Shown here: positions 11,138 through 23,522 of the stretch, piece by piece
Layout of the letters: every line of letters begins with the position of its first letter
How positions within the stretch are numbered: position 1 is the stretch's first letter
Notes under the pieces: model-generated
Databases searched by the model: none
What the model was told of the DNA's origin: nothing
The model's input: the letters and a program-made list of their open reading frames with translations, nothing else
Made by a program: the position numbers and the translations under genes
Assembly (NCBI RefSeq): GCF_036785885.1
Contig: NC_092329.1
Span: 8,432,001 to 8,496,000, forward strand
DNA length: 64,000 nt
Direction of reading: 5' to 3'
Source of the DNA: Coffea arabica
Taxonomy: Eukaryota > Streptophyta > Magnoliopsida > Gentianales > Rubiaceae

Positions 11138-12010
11138 TAGTTGCACTATAACTCACACCACTTGTATACTTCTCGTAGCATTTAGACCTAGCTTCCTCGT
11201 GAATTTGTTCACGATATTTGTCCACAGTAATAAAGCATTGAGAAGCTATTACTTGTCTCTTTGTTACCCCCTCTTCATTTTTTTTGGCGGAAATTCAATC
11301 AATTTTGTTCTAATTCAAGGTGCAAACAAGTCATATTTAATTGAGCCGTTCGCGAGTTTATTTGGTCGAAACTCAAGTTGATTTTGAAACACTTGAACTT
11401 GAGCTTTACAGATGAAAGTCAAATTTTCGTTAGGTTTAATAGAGCTAAATCAAATATATTTTGGAGGCTTCTTTTTTAATATTTATTGCTATCAAATGTG
11501 TATCATATGCCCTGTTTAAATTTATACAAAATATATATCATTTAAACTTGATTGAATTCAAATCAACTTGATTGGACTCAAGTTTGCTAAGAGTTCAAAC
11601 TCAAGTAAACTAAAAATTAAATTGAGTTCAATTTCGAGTTCAAGTTTTAAGAATTTGACGAACTAAAATCGAAGCATTTTAGCTCGAGTACACGATTCAA
11701 GTAGCACCCATAGTTACAATCCTCTTTGCCTTTCGTTTGGGCCAAGTCAATCGCAAATCCAATTGGTGAGTCGTGATATACCATGACCTACAGAAATACT
11801 GAAATAGAAGCCATCCATTGCAGGCAAGAAACGAAAACAACAACGTTGCTCAATCTGGTGTGCATAAAAAGCCCAAGACCGAAAAGGCCCCATTTTCAAC
11901 TCAACTACAAACGTGCAATCCAATATTTAAAAAAAAAAAAACATATATTAGTGCCCCAACTCCATTATCCTCTCGGAGCTGTGGAGGAGGAAAACCAGAC
12001 ACAAAAGAAA
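11138..12010. other. 5' flank of PSRP6 with a decayed hAT-like relic
   Basis: The stretch 11318-11712 starts AAGGTGCAAACAAGTC, ends TCAAGTAGCACCCATA, and is full of AACTCAAGT / CTCGAGT words. It looks like an old member of the group represented at 4297-4650, but no target duplication was found. The remainder up to 12010 is the promoter and 5' leader of PSRP6. The PSRP6 frame is open back to 11783, but those upstream codons do not look like protein. Confidence 0.4.
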
Positions 12011-12364
12011 ATGTCAGTCTCAGCCATATTCGGTACACGGATGGTGACGATGCGGAACCCAGTTGCGATAAGCGGTGGCGCCACCAAAAACACGGCGGCA
12101 ACAAGAATTGTTCCTGCGGGCGATTTCAGCGGTAGCGGTGGTGTTGGGTTGGTGATAGAATGCTCATCGAGGCCACAGAAGAAGGCAACAGCACATCACA
12201 AGAAGACTCGCCCGCGTAAGTCTCAACCGTGGGACATCCGCCGACGTGGGCCCACTGTTTACCCGCCTCTCCCTCCTCTGCCGCCGGAGTGGACCTTTGT
12301 CACTGAGACCACGGCTGATGGTCAGTCTACCGCTCCTACTCCTCCTCAGCCAGCTGAGTCCTGA
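12011..12364 (+). CDS. PSRP6: Plastid-specific 50S ribosomal protein 6 (PSRP6, cL38), chloroplast
   Basis: A single-exon gene of 117 codons. The start MSVSAIFGTRMV was chosen because it begins the conserved family sequence; the open frame reaches upstream to 11783 through a poly(A) tract and charged filler that is probably leader. Residues 1 to about 50 are Ser/Thr/Ala/Gly-rich and lack acidic residues until the mature part, as expected of a chloroplast transit peptide. The core LVIECSSRPQKKATAHHKKT followed by RPRKSQPWDIRRRGPTVYPP and LPPLPPEW is the hallmark of PSRP6, a plant-specific protein of the large subunit of the chloroplast ribosome. It is nuclear-encoded and imported into the plastid. 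The gene converges with the ITPK gene 1.6 kb away. Family assignment is secure. Confidence 0.93.
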   Translation: MSVSAIFGTRMVTMRNPVAISGGATKNTAATRIVPAGDFSGSGGVGLVIECSSRPQKKATAHHKKTRPRKSQPWDIRRRGPTVYPPLPPLPPEWTFVTETTADGQSTAPTPPQPAES

Positions 12365-13960
12365 TAGTGGCTTCTTTGGTTCATTGGCCTTCTAGGTTTA
12401 CCATTTTATGTCAACATGCTTGAGGGTAAAATTGCTTGAGGTTGTTATTTATTTTACTCCAACTTTTATTTTCAAACTTAAATGCAACTTTAACATATGT
12501 TGGGTATTTTAAAGGAGCACCCTTTTTTTTTCACTGTGCACATTGGTAAATTTGTATCTGCAATCAATGATAACATATGTTTTGTGTGTCAGTCTCGGCC
12601 TTATCACTTGTACCATCAGCTTTGGCGCAACATTTGGTAGAGAATATATTACAGATCATTCATTCAACTGAAACAGTACACAGAAAGTTGCCTCTTAAAC
12701 GGCCAAAACTCTGGGACTTAGTGGCTGGTTAATTGTTTTTTTCCCGCAAATGAGGAAGGGGGAAAAAGGAAAGAAATACTTAAAGAAAGACAGACTGGTT
12801 GGTTCATTTGCCTCTGAAGGACAAAGGACGTGCCTGCATTGCTTCCTGATGATTTGAAACATTTATTTTCGTCCAAATAAGTTTTGATGTTTTGAAACGT
12901 GTAATCTAGACTTTCTCTCGATGCCCAACAAAAAGAAAAAGGAAAACAAAAGAGAAAATGAATTCATCGACTCATCTTATTAACCACAAAGTAATGTGGG
13001 TTGTATTGCCTTAGGATCCTCTTTTCTGGAGTGTTTTTCACACTTTTCTGAGTTTGACGTCCAAACGAAGAGTTGCAACTACTACTGACATGATACGGAA
13101 ATTCTTCTGCTTTTAGTTTTAGCGTGCTTACTGCTGACGAACCTTTCCAAGTTGAGGACTTGAATCGGCCAATATGGAAATTCTCCGAACGAGCAACACT
13201 GACGAGACCATGCTCAGGTTTAGTTCCATATGTCCAGCTGACAGGATAACTGCTTGCCCATCAGATGAACCTTTTTGATTTGCAAGTACAGAACCCAGAT
13301 AGTTTGAAAGCCATGGACACGGTTCTCCCTACTGCAGACCTGTTTCCAGTTTTCACTTGTGCCGCTGAATCCGTGCTTGACACAAAATCATAGTAAGCTG
13401 ATGAACCCGATAACAAATACGAATATGCTACAGAGATGCTACGAGTTCAAAACCGCTCTTCCAAGGTGATTCGAACCACAGGGTCTACACAGAAACTACC
13501 ACAAAAATGAAACCTCATGAAGGCGGGCGAAAACACCATTGTAACACAAAAAGGAAAAATTCTCTGGTAAAACTTAGAAAGACGTATACATTCCACTAAA
13601 AGGATATACAGTTGTGCAGCATTGGCCGCCCACTCCAAATTAGATAATACATAATAGAGAATGTAAACCGGAGAATAAGAAGAAATCAAAAATACAAAAA
13701 GAGATCAACAGATAGCAATGGCTAAGGTGGTTGGTTAATTAGGACTGTACAAGCTGGATCAGCCAAATTCTTCCCTCTACGCTAGCAGGATCAGAAGATA
13801 ACTTGGAAAATCTCCTTCAAATTTCCAGCATAGGAACTGCTTTGCAGCAGCATGGAGTCCACCACATGTACAGTTGGGAATTTCTTCGAGTTGTACAGCT
13901 TTGCTGATAAGCACTCTCTCTCAAAAGCTGCTTCCCAAGCTTCCAGCGCAGTCATCATCT
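12365..13960. other. Convergent intergenic region between PSRP6 and ITPK
   Basis: Contains the 3' UTR of PSRP6 on the left and the 3' UTR of the minus-strand ITPK gene on the right. Open frames are short and unlike proteins. No repeat with recognisable ends was seen. Confidence 0.5.
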
Positions 13961-16900
13961 CTACTTGCTCCCTGCTAGACTCAGGAGAAAATCTGTGAAT
14001 ATATGCTCATATTCTGGCATTTTCCCATAACCTGCAATATAAGCATACCATGTTAGAGGTCATCTGTAACACTGACACCGCCATAACAATTTCTCCAAAC
14101 CTAGTCTCCAATAATATAAAAGAAACAATTACCAGATTCGACATTTACATCAACTAAGGATGTAGCACCAGTTTATATTTTTCCTTACCAGGAAAGTAGT
14201 TGATGTCTATGACATAGTATTTGTCTGCTGATCCATGCTCTCGGATGATGTCTAAATTGAAAAGCCGAAGACCCTACATAAGACAAACCAACAATAAGGA
14301 ATTCAGGAACAATTTCCAATATCGTGATAAGAGGGTCATAAACCAAAAGTCCTTAGTCATGATCCGTTATCATGCAATTTTAGGAAATTACCAATCTTCG
14401 ACGCAGTTCCCTAGCAAGCTTCTCAAGTAATGGTCGCGGAGGAAGCTCTGCAAGGAAAAATATTACAACATAGGAGTCCAGGCGTTAGATCATCAAAATG
14501 AATTCCTTAGATTACAAGAGGTTAACAAGCACTTTTAGTTTAAGGAAATGATAGCATATGAATTTTTGTTAAATACTCCCCAAGTGTATTTAAAATGATA
14601 TAGCATATAAACCTTTGTTTTAAATGTTCTAAGAGTGGTAAGTGAGAATTGCTTCAGAGCTCATTGTTACCAGTACCAGATGTAGCCAAGCTGTACTTAT
14701 TTGGTACAAGAGTTAACACACACATACATGAAAACCATTAAAAATACAAATTGACCAGAAAGGATGATAATCCATGCAAAAATGGGAAAGAAAGAAACAT
14801 AAACAGCCACTTAGCATCAAAAGCTTAAAGGGACAAAATCTAAACTACTGCACAGAAACTAAGGTTTCACGAAAGCTTAGAGATTTTCCATGTATTAGAC
14901 CAAAAAATCTATACAAGATGATCTGCACCTGCAACAGATGGATCTAGATCCGCTTCATCTGCAGTAGCTGCAGCACAGGAAACCCTTGGAAAGCGGAAGA
15001 CACCAGCATTCTTTAACAACTCAGGTTTACTGACATCAGGTAATGAGAAACGCCTGACAACCTTAATTGCTTCTCCAACAATATAAACCTTAAAGAGGAC
15101 ACCACCTACAATCGACACAGGTTAAATGTTTCCTTCACCAATGCCACCAGTAATATACTAGAAGTATCTAATTCCATGTAGATAAAAATTGCATACCATG
15201 ATTAATGAACTCCTGTAGAACAAGTGGCGGCTCTAACTTCTTCAGAGAGTATTGGTCATAAGCCAGCGACAGTTCATGTGACTTTGCAACCAAAGGCTTT
15301 GCAACTGGAAAAAGACAAAAAAATAAAAGGTCAAGCTCTCATTGGAGGGAGAAACTGCAAATATACTCCACATTCCTTCAGGGAACAAGGAGTCTCAGAA
15401 AGAGTAGGAATATCTACTCTTAAGTCTGGAGAAATAAAAACAACACAATAACCATAGAAAGGAACGTATAGAGGTCCATCTATATTTGGAATCTTTCTGA
15501 AATATTTCCCACAATATAATTGGCAATCATGACATACCTAAAGGCAGCCTTAATCCAGCACTGTTAACAGCATCTGGGATTGAAGAAGGATCTTTCTTGA
15601 TAACAAGTTGCCTTGGAACACCAACTTTGCCTTCAGAGGTGAAGAAAATACCAATTAATTTATTTTCAAATGTAGTAAATAAAGTTACTACTTCTTTGGT
15701 ATTTTCATTATTCTACCAATCATGAAGAGTTATTACTTGCCATGTGGGCAAATAATGCCCTGAATATATGGAAGGTGGTAGTTGTATCAATTCTCAATCC
15801 AAATCTAGGTTACTTGCAGTTGCGCTAGAAAATTTTCCAGCAATTCTTTTATCCTCAAATAAGACTATCATATATCCATCACAGAAAAGCTAAAACACAA
15901 TTACCATAAGCATCTGACAAATTCAAGTCAGCAACATCTTCAAGCATGGATTGACGATTGTACACATGCTGTATTGCATCTGGAGGATCAAGTACTGTGA
16001 CATCTGGATGTGTTTGCCTGTAATCCTGCAAAAATAAATAAATAAATAAAAAGAAGCAAGGCAAAGACCATAATCATTTTGAATTATACAAAAGCCATGC
16101 ATGGTAATCATAAAAACTAAAATATGTGCTTGAATATTTTATTTTTGATTTTATTAACTATGTAGCAAGACATAAAACAAACATAGAAAGCAAGAATTAT
16201 TAACACTCCAAGCTAATCTTGACCAAATAAACATACGGTGCATGATCAACCAAAAGTGGGTGTTCACTTCACATAATATGCAAGTGTCCAAAAGGAACAT
16301 CCTCATTAAATATATACCAATCATCAACAATCGCCAAGTACACATCAAACGAAAGTGATACATACCACAACTGAAGTTCATTACAAGTTCAAATTCAGTA
16401 ATTGATAATTTCTCAGGATTGATGTGCCAATCTCCATCTTACCACTCTAAGATAACATAGTTTTACTTCAATTAAGAAACAAAACAAATCCAAAAGCAAA
16501 TAAGATGTTTCAAAGATCCTATTCACGACTTGAGAATTAAGAAACACTTTCAGCAGAAAATTCTAGCTCAAAAAACCATGAATCAGCTTAGCCCTCTCCT
16601 CCTAAGAAGATATTAGAGGATAGACAATGAGTCTGGGACAAAAAAAAAAAGACATTCAATTAGCCCAATGATTTTCCATACACTAGGGGAAACCAGAGAA
16701 CCAGATATCCATGGACGAGAAAGCTCCTCACTGCTGGAATCTTGAGGCTAGGACCTCAAAAATCAAGTCATGATTCATGACGTAGGATAGAGCATCCTGA
16801 TAGCTATGTCAGATGCGAATAGGTTTAAGTAACAAGATTGCTAGTTGTCCACCAGTCACTGTAAATGCATGTCCAATTCATCATGCATAGTTTCCATCAT

Positions 16901-18525
16901 ACCCTATGAAGTCAATGTTGTGTCAAACATTATAGAGCACAAAGATGACTTTATGGGCAATATTGGGCAAAAGTAAAGTTCAAATGACCAACCTCAAGAA
17001 CATGCTGCCACTCCTTCCCTGATAACTGCATCACAAAATAGAAGGAATGATTACTTTGTAAAATGCAAATGAAAAATTAATTGTAGGGTAGAAAGGTCAC
17101 AATGAGCATAGATATATTGTTTAGGAACCAAGACAGAGACATGTCTGCTCACCTTATGCAACACAATGTCAAAAGGGCCCTGATCGGAAAGGGGTTTTGT
17201 CTGGTCAATAGCAACAAAGAGTATCCCCTTATTCCTGCATCATATGAACGTTTTTATAGTCAGCCAGGCTAGTATGATCCGCCATTTCTTAGACCTTAAT
17301 TACAGCTACTTAATAGATCACTAATACATAGCAAAACAAACCAATGGCATTGCAATTTTTACAAGCAATTGTCCAAAATTAAACCCATCCTACATTTTGG
17401 TGAAATAAAGCAAATTAAGAGAAGTTACAGCATTTAACAACCTTAGCATTAGAAGAGCAACAGCATTTGTTAAACATGGCTTTCACAGAAGTACATAGCA
17501 AGTAGAAAACACTAACAAGAGTAGCAAACCAAATGAACAATCACGTAGGGAGAGTGACAGGTAGATCAAGATAGCACAGTTATATCAGGCAGACAATTAC
17601 TTCATCTTATGGATGATAGAGACAACAACACCACAAATATCTTTAAAAAAAAAAAAAACCACAAATATCTTTCCAAAGGAAAGTCGCATTCCAATGGGTT
17701 TCTGCTGAATTACTGGCCACAGGATCAAAGGATAATCAGCTCCGAATATTCACCACTCACAGTCATTGAAGCAGACACAGTTGACGGCAATACCTTAGGC
17801 AATTACCATCTTTTGCTTTTGCTTTAACAAAATATACACCTATAGACCTTCACCACAATCAAAATTACAAAAACTCAACGCAAAGTAACAACATAAAAAT
17901 ACCAAATTTACATGCATATATTTATATAAGAGATTGCACACTCGTTTAACTAAGCCCTAGACAGAGTTGCATCAAAGCTAAATTAAGCACTTTTAACAGA
18001 TACCAAAAAAAAAAAAAAACTGAACCATTGAAAGGCATGCATGAATGCTAAAACAAAGCCCCCCCCCAAAAAAAAATCATACTGGCATAAACTCAGAAAA
18101 AACTTATCACAAAATCAAGAAGATTCTTCCCGGCCGAAAAGAAAAAAGAAGAAGAAGAGCAAGAAAAACTTAAAAAATGACACACGCATGTATAGACGAA
18201 GTAGGAAATGTAAATTTTACTTGCATATCCGGTAATACTCAGTACTTTCAAAAATGGGAGAACAAAAACACCCAAAAAAAAATTTTTTTTTTTACCTAGC
18301 TATGCCTTCCAATTTTGGCTGCAAAAAGCTCTTAATTTTTTTGGAAGTAAGAGCATAACCTACGACCACTATCTTCATCGGCTGTGGTAACTGCCCCACA
18401 GTTGAATTCTTCTTTTGCCCGTCAACTACCGCCACCATTTCCTCCCCACTACGCCTCTCCTCCTCCACCTCCACCTCCTCCTCCTTCGCAACCCCGTCCG
18501 CCGTCTTATACGCCTCACCCCCCAT
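13961..18525 (-). CDS. ITPK: Inositol-tetrakisphosphate 1-kinase (ITPK2/3-like)
   Basis: Ten exons: 18296-18525, 17153-17234, 16993-17025, 15905-16025, 15538-15630, 15197-15304, 14929-15105, 14392-14447, 14189-14273, 13961-14031. They give an unbroken 351-residue protein with GT-AG borders throughout. The start is the first ATG in frame ([11 protein letters not shown]) after an upstream in-frame stop. Residues 1-49 are an acidic extension. The kinase begins [20 protein letters not shown], followed by the ATP-grasp parts [51 protein letters not shown] and VRRFSLPD. The metal-binding strand residues are in NLDIIRE and [10 protein letters not shown], and the end is [17 protein letters not shown]. 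The enzyme phosphorylates inositol tris/tetrakisphosphates in the cytosol on the path to phytate; plant ITPKs also act on InsP6. The N-terminal extension suggests the ITPK2/3 type rather than ITPK1. Exon 3 is a 33-bp micro-exon. Confidence 0.95.
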
Positions 18526-18769
18526 TTTCGTTACCAAAACCCTACCTTCTCCCCTTCCCACCGCCTCGCCACTAGCAAAAACTAACAATGAAATCCCTAA
18601 TTCCAAATCAATGCCGATATTACGAAAAATGTCAGAAAATTTATCCAATCCTTGATGATATTTGTTCCAAATTTTCAATTTTTATCACTTAATTTATGTT
18701 TTCTTTTTTGGGGCGAAACAGCCTCGGTCGGCTTTGGCAGGATATAAACTGAAAAAGCTGTGTGTGTTA

Positions 18770-18803
18770 GAGGGAGGGAGGGAGAGAGAACAAGAGAGAG
18801 AAA
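18770..18803 (+). repeat. GA-rich tract in the ITPK leader
   Basis: GAGGGAGGGAG and GAGAGAGA runs, which read as a CT-rich stretch on the coding strand of ITPK. It lies between the TATA box and the start codon and resembles a plant pyrimidine patch in a 5' UTR. Confidence 0.6.
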
Positions 18804-18861
18804 GCGCTGTACAGTGAACTAGGAATGTGAAGATGCAACGCGTGGAAGAGAGCGGAGGTGG

Positions 18862-18869
18862 TATTTATA
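18862..18869 (-). promoter_or_regulatory. Candidate TATA box of ITPK
   Basis: TATAAATA on the minus strand, about 340 bp upstream of the ITPK start codon and just ahead of the CT-rich leader. It fits plant TATA consensus. The transcription start itself is not visible. Confidence 0.6.
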
Positions 18870-21765
18870 ATGAGTCGGAGATGAGTGGGGGCCTACTATT
18901 CAACGCCGTGGGTGACGTGGATCTCACTTAGGATTTTCTTCTTTATAAAATTGGGAATTTTTTTTTTCATGTTTATAGAAATTACAAAGAAAATGTTTTC
19001 CACATTTAAAGAGAGAAAATTAGTACTAGTGCTTTATATATTAAAAAAAAGTTTTTTGGAATAATTTTTTGTATAATATATAGACTGAGTGTGTTTAGAT
19101 ATTAAATTATTTGAATAATTTTTTTAAAGATACTACAATCCATACATTTGAAGGAAATATTTCACTCGATGTGATTATGGTTTATTGTTACTTTTCATTT
19201 TAAATCTCTTCCTCTAATATATATATACGATATAAAAAGGTCATTAAAAACCATGATCATAAGACAATTAAATGAATTTGTACAAATATATCACTATCCA
19301 AGAAGATCATTAAATAACTCTTTTCATCTAATATATAGGAGATAAAAAGATTATTAAAAATTATGTTTATAATACAAGAAAATAAATTTATGCAAATACA
19401 CCGCCATGACCATCCAAACAAACTCAGCATTTCTTAAAAGGGATTTCTGAGAACAATATAAAGTAGGTAGCTGTGTCGGGGATGGGTTAGAACATGATGA
19501 GTCATGGCATATGTGCGATATGGATTTGAATGAAATATTTGGGAATGAATTGACGAGGAGGGGGAGGAGGAAGGATGAAGTCCACTTGGTCTTTTGATTT
19601 TGGAAATTAACATTTAATATTATTAATATTTGCATAGTTGGAAATTAAATGAGTTTTCAGAGACGGTTTAATTAGTACCCGCCCTATCCTATTGTGTATG
19701 AGATGCTGATTTGTCTGTATGAGGTGGGAACATTCTCATTTCTCTCCCCGTTGAAAAGATCTTCTCATTATTGCACAAGATACTATAGAATCTCTTCCAG
19801 GGCGCTCTTAATTGATCCTAATAGGTCGTAATTAATTTGGTTGGTTCACTTTTAGTCCGGATTAACTCAATTTAGTTTCACTCAAATTTAATCTCAAGTC
19901 GTGCTAGCGATTTCATATGAGCCCGAGTTCAACTATTTATTTTTTGACAATAAAAAAGAATAAAACTTTTACTACGAAACTTGTTCGAAATCGTCCAGCA
20001 CAAAATACGACAAAAGCAACGATAGCCTGCACATGAATACATGATCTCAGCAAAATTTCTAGACTTGTTACGGACCCTTGGTAACCAAAAAAAAAAAAAA
20101 AAACTATTGCGACATTTGCACATTGTGACACAAACTCGAGAGGGTGGGATGAATTGGATAAAACGGAAGTAAGAGATTTCAAATTCAACATTTTTCCCTT
20201 AGGCTTAAGAAAAAACACAAACTCATTGTCGAACGTCTTTTTTACGATTTGACCTAATTGAATTCAATTAAAACGATGGGGATCGCATGCATTGAGTTTG
20301 GATCTAATACTATATAGTATATATTGACTTTAATACCAATTTATTTGTTTGCTATTTTAGTTACCGAGATCTAATGTTATTTGCACATCAATATATTTAA
20401 TGTAATAAGCATGTTATAGTTGAGAGTTCTAGTAGCAAGATTACAACACAAATCACAAAAACATTGAGTCAAGTAAAGATTTAGCCCGTCGAGAACTTTT
20501 CCACACTACGGGAGATTACTCGTAAATGTTTTTAATATACGTTTGTATGGTGTCAATGTTGAGCCTAATGAATGAGAGATCTTCTATTGAATTAAAATAA
20601 AATGGAGATGCCTCAATTCCGCCATACAATTGTGTGAAGCAAACAGAAAGTAGCATTTGCATTTAGTACTAACTCTTTGTTATGCAAACATATATACACT
20701 TACTTATTATTCTGGTAACAATTATCGACACATAAGAGAAGCAAATGCCCTTTCCATCCAAGAAACTGACCATCCCCTGTTTTTGGAGTGTTTTTCAAAT
20801 ACAATAAATTTTTTTAAAAATACTCTAAAAAATAATCTAAAAATTAGTTTAAATTATTTTTAAAATTTTAAAAAATATCTCAAAATATATTCTAGAAACT
20901 CTTCTACTCTTAAATATCTCAAAATATTTTCTAAAAATATTCCAAAATGTACTCTAAAAACTCTGCTACAGCAAAGTTTTTCAAAAACACCTCCAAAAAT
21001 AGCTAATCCAAACGCAAATAATATATAGGTTGCCATGGTTCTATCTGTTTGGATAATAAATTTCTTGTATATATTAAATCCACTATCTATGAATCATATA
21101 AAATGACATGTTGGTTACCACCATTGGAGATTTTTAAAATGGTTAGGTAATCTATTTGGCTGAATGAGCCAAAACTTGATATGCTCCATGCGTGATTGGT
21201 TATTACAAAAACTATTAGTAAATGTATTGAGCAGTGGATGGACGAACATGCCCAGTAGATTACACTAGAAATCAAATAGGTATTTCTTCATCAATTTCTT
21301 ATCCATTTGTGGTCTACCCAAGAAGTTTTTAGTTCTAGTTTCATATGAGTGTGTTTGGATTGCAAATTTATCTCAAATAATATTTCGTTTACATCATAAA
21401 CACATTTTCCAATTCACTTTTTTATATTTTCAACTACTTTTTATCTCACATATATCACATCACAAAAGTGTTACAGTAATTATTCCAAATAATATTTCAA
21501 ATATTGTTCTTTTGTATCTCGTCCCCATACCATACCAATACAAAAAGGTGATGGTTGAACAAGAAATTTTGCATGAAGCATGAATTTTGTCGAATACAGC
21601 TCTCTCATTTTACTTCTACTATTAGCTATAGATGGAATGAGAATGTCACGTTATTAATAACAGTTCTGTTAATAAAAGAATGGAAATTGCAACAATGAGT
21701 TGGATGAGAATAATGTCACTTTATTAATAGCACATGCTTGTAGTTGGTATAGGGTAAATAAATTA
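18870..21765. other. Intergenic, AT-rich, MITE relics
   Basis: No gene recognised. It contains MITE-like debris at 19080-19390 (GATATAAAAAGGTCATTAAAAA words twice), an A18-type run near 20090, and a segment at 20775-21025 starting GTTTTTGGAGTGTTTTTCAAA and ending CAAAAACACCTCCAAAAATAGC (inverted ends). Near 21345-21515 is a MITE fragment beginning GTGTTTGGATTGCAAATTT. Confidence 0.4.
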
Positions 21766-21774
21766 GACATGAGA

Positions 21775-22032
21775 GGACCACGGCAGGAACGGTTGCAGGT
21801 GCAATCGTTTCTAGCGATTTTGTGCATTTTGCATATCGTATAATTTTGTTTCCATATAGTGTAATTTTATTTGCATAATGTGTAATTTTAGAATAAATTT
21901 TTATGAATCCCACACACATTATTAAAAATGAGGTACATGAAATGATTTGAATCATACAATTTTTTGGGATCAAATCTTGGCCATTAACAACTCGGGAGCG
22001 GTCCACCTGATTACTGCTCCTGCCCCTCATCC
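21775..22032 (+). mobile_element. Small Mutator-type MITE (GGAYNAGGG family), copy 1
   Basis: 258 bp, flanked by a perfect 9-bp duplication GACATGAGA (21766-21774 and 22033-22041). Ends are GGACCACGGCAGGAACGG and, in reverse, GGATGAGGGGCAGGAGCAG. The interior carries the repeated words GTGTAATTTTA and CATCGTATAATTTTG. It is related to 62309-62547 (same orientation) and 26128-26327 (opposite orientation). Non-coding. Confidence 0.8.
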
Positions 22033-22041
22033 GACATGAGA

Positions 22042-23323
22042 GATGCTTATCGACTTTAGGACGGACAATACAATACAGTACTGTGTCCCTCACAACATTT
22101 TTGGGCTTTTCAACTGTGTTCTGTAGTGCCTGCTGTATTGCACTAAATTCTCCACTCAAAAATGTTCTCTCTCCTTTGAACCTGTCTCGTCCCAAGAAAG
22201 TAGGAATCTTATCCAAATAAATAAGCCATGGTTTGTTCTGTTTACAATCTTGGATGTAGAATCCGAGTTCGTCAAAAAATATATATATATGAAGTAACCT
22301 ACGGGGTTACTTCAAAAACCCTTAACCGATTCCACCTAGTATCTGAACCATTGGGCATCTGTAAGCAAATTAACCTTGCATTTCTTGCTGCATCATTTGA
22401 GTATAACAACTTAAAAGAATTTAGCTGACTGACGGGTGTTCAGTGAATACCCATTAAGATGGATTTTAAACATTAATTTATTTGAAAAAGTTGTAATTAA
22501 TTTTGGGAAATGTCAAAATGCAGAGGAGGCGAGGCTGTTTTGATATGTGTGTATTAACGAGCATCCAAACTTCAAGTATATATTAACGAGCGTCCAAACT
22601 CTAAGTATTTACCTTCAACATACATTAGGCTACGTCACAAAATGAAGTAAAAACAAAATTTGGTAGCGATGCCAAAACATTTGTAGTTACTGATTTGTCC
22701 CCTTTTGAGAGCCACAAACACCTGTAAGGCACTTTTCCTTGTAAAGCATGTCCCTTTGTGCTGTGAACGATGGAAAAGGAAATGGCACCTGCAATCCACA
22801 CGCACTAGATCGATTCCAGACCATTGATTCAGGACCATTTTTCCAGCTAAAAGGTGGGGGGATTGAATCTTCATGATATGCTGCAATGACAGTGACGAGT
22901 CAATAAATCGATTTGTGCAGACATGCATACAATAGCTTCAGCACGATTTTACATGAACTCATTCACATTCCAAACAAACAAGAAAGAAAGCCAGCTAAAG
23001 TAGTTTTGGTGTAAAAATAGCAAAAGGAATGAATCCCGTCGAAAGTATGTGCTCATGCCAATTGCCGAGGAAAATAAACTCATCCAAGATTACTCAACTT
23101 AAAACACATTTGGAGTCATGCACTAACACTTAGTACTAGTTGCTAGTACTTGTTGGCGGGGCCTAGCGCATGGCTTGAGGTTGTCCGGATGTGTTGATGG
23201 CTAATAATTTGGATGTAATTTATGAAACAAAACAAAATATTCAGATATTATTAAGCAAATTGCGATTGCAAACCAAAAGCTAAGATAATCTCCTGAAGAC
23301 CTCACTATGGATATGTATATTGC
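22042..23323. other. Intergenic, nothing recognised
   Basis: No gene or bounded repeat was identified. A locally repeated phrase TATTAACGAGC-TCCAAACT occurs twice at 22551-22603. Confidence 0.4.
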
Positions 23324-23332
23324 CTCCAATGA

Positions 23333-23513
23333 CTTTTTTTTTTTTTTTTTTGGTCGACACAGGGAGTATTTCAGTTTTATCAGACTAATTTTCCTACATT
23401 TGTACACATCACCTCGCAAAAATACACAAGACGGTAGGAGAGGTGATTCGAACACGCGACTTCAGGACCTAAAGAGGCTACCCTTAGATCATCCGAGCCA
23501 ATCCCAAGGGTCT
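23333..23513 (-). mobile_element. SINE, tRNA-derived, poly(A)-tailed
   Basis: In reverse orientation, with the tail visible as the long T run at 23335-23352. On the minus strand the head begins GAGACCCTTGGGATTGGCTCGG, has a clear box B GTGTTCGAATCACC (23442-23455), contains ATTAGTC, and ends CTGTGTCGACC before the poly(A). A 9-bp direct repeat CTCCAATGA flanks it (23324-23332 and 23514-23522). Confidence 0.78.
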
Positions 23514-23522
23514 CTCCAATGA

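Noticed and set aside
11783-12010. 76-codon upstream extension of the PSRP6 frame
   Set aside because: It crosses a poly(A) tract, has no similarity to the family and does not resemble a transit peptide; the start at 12011 fits known PSRP6 proteins.
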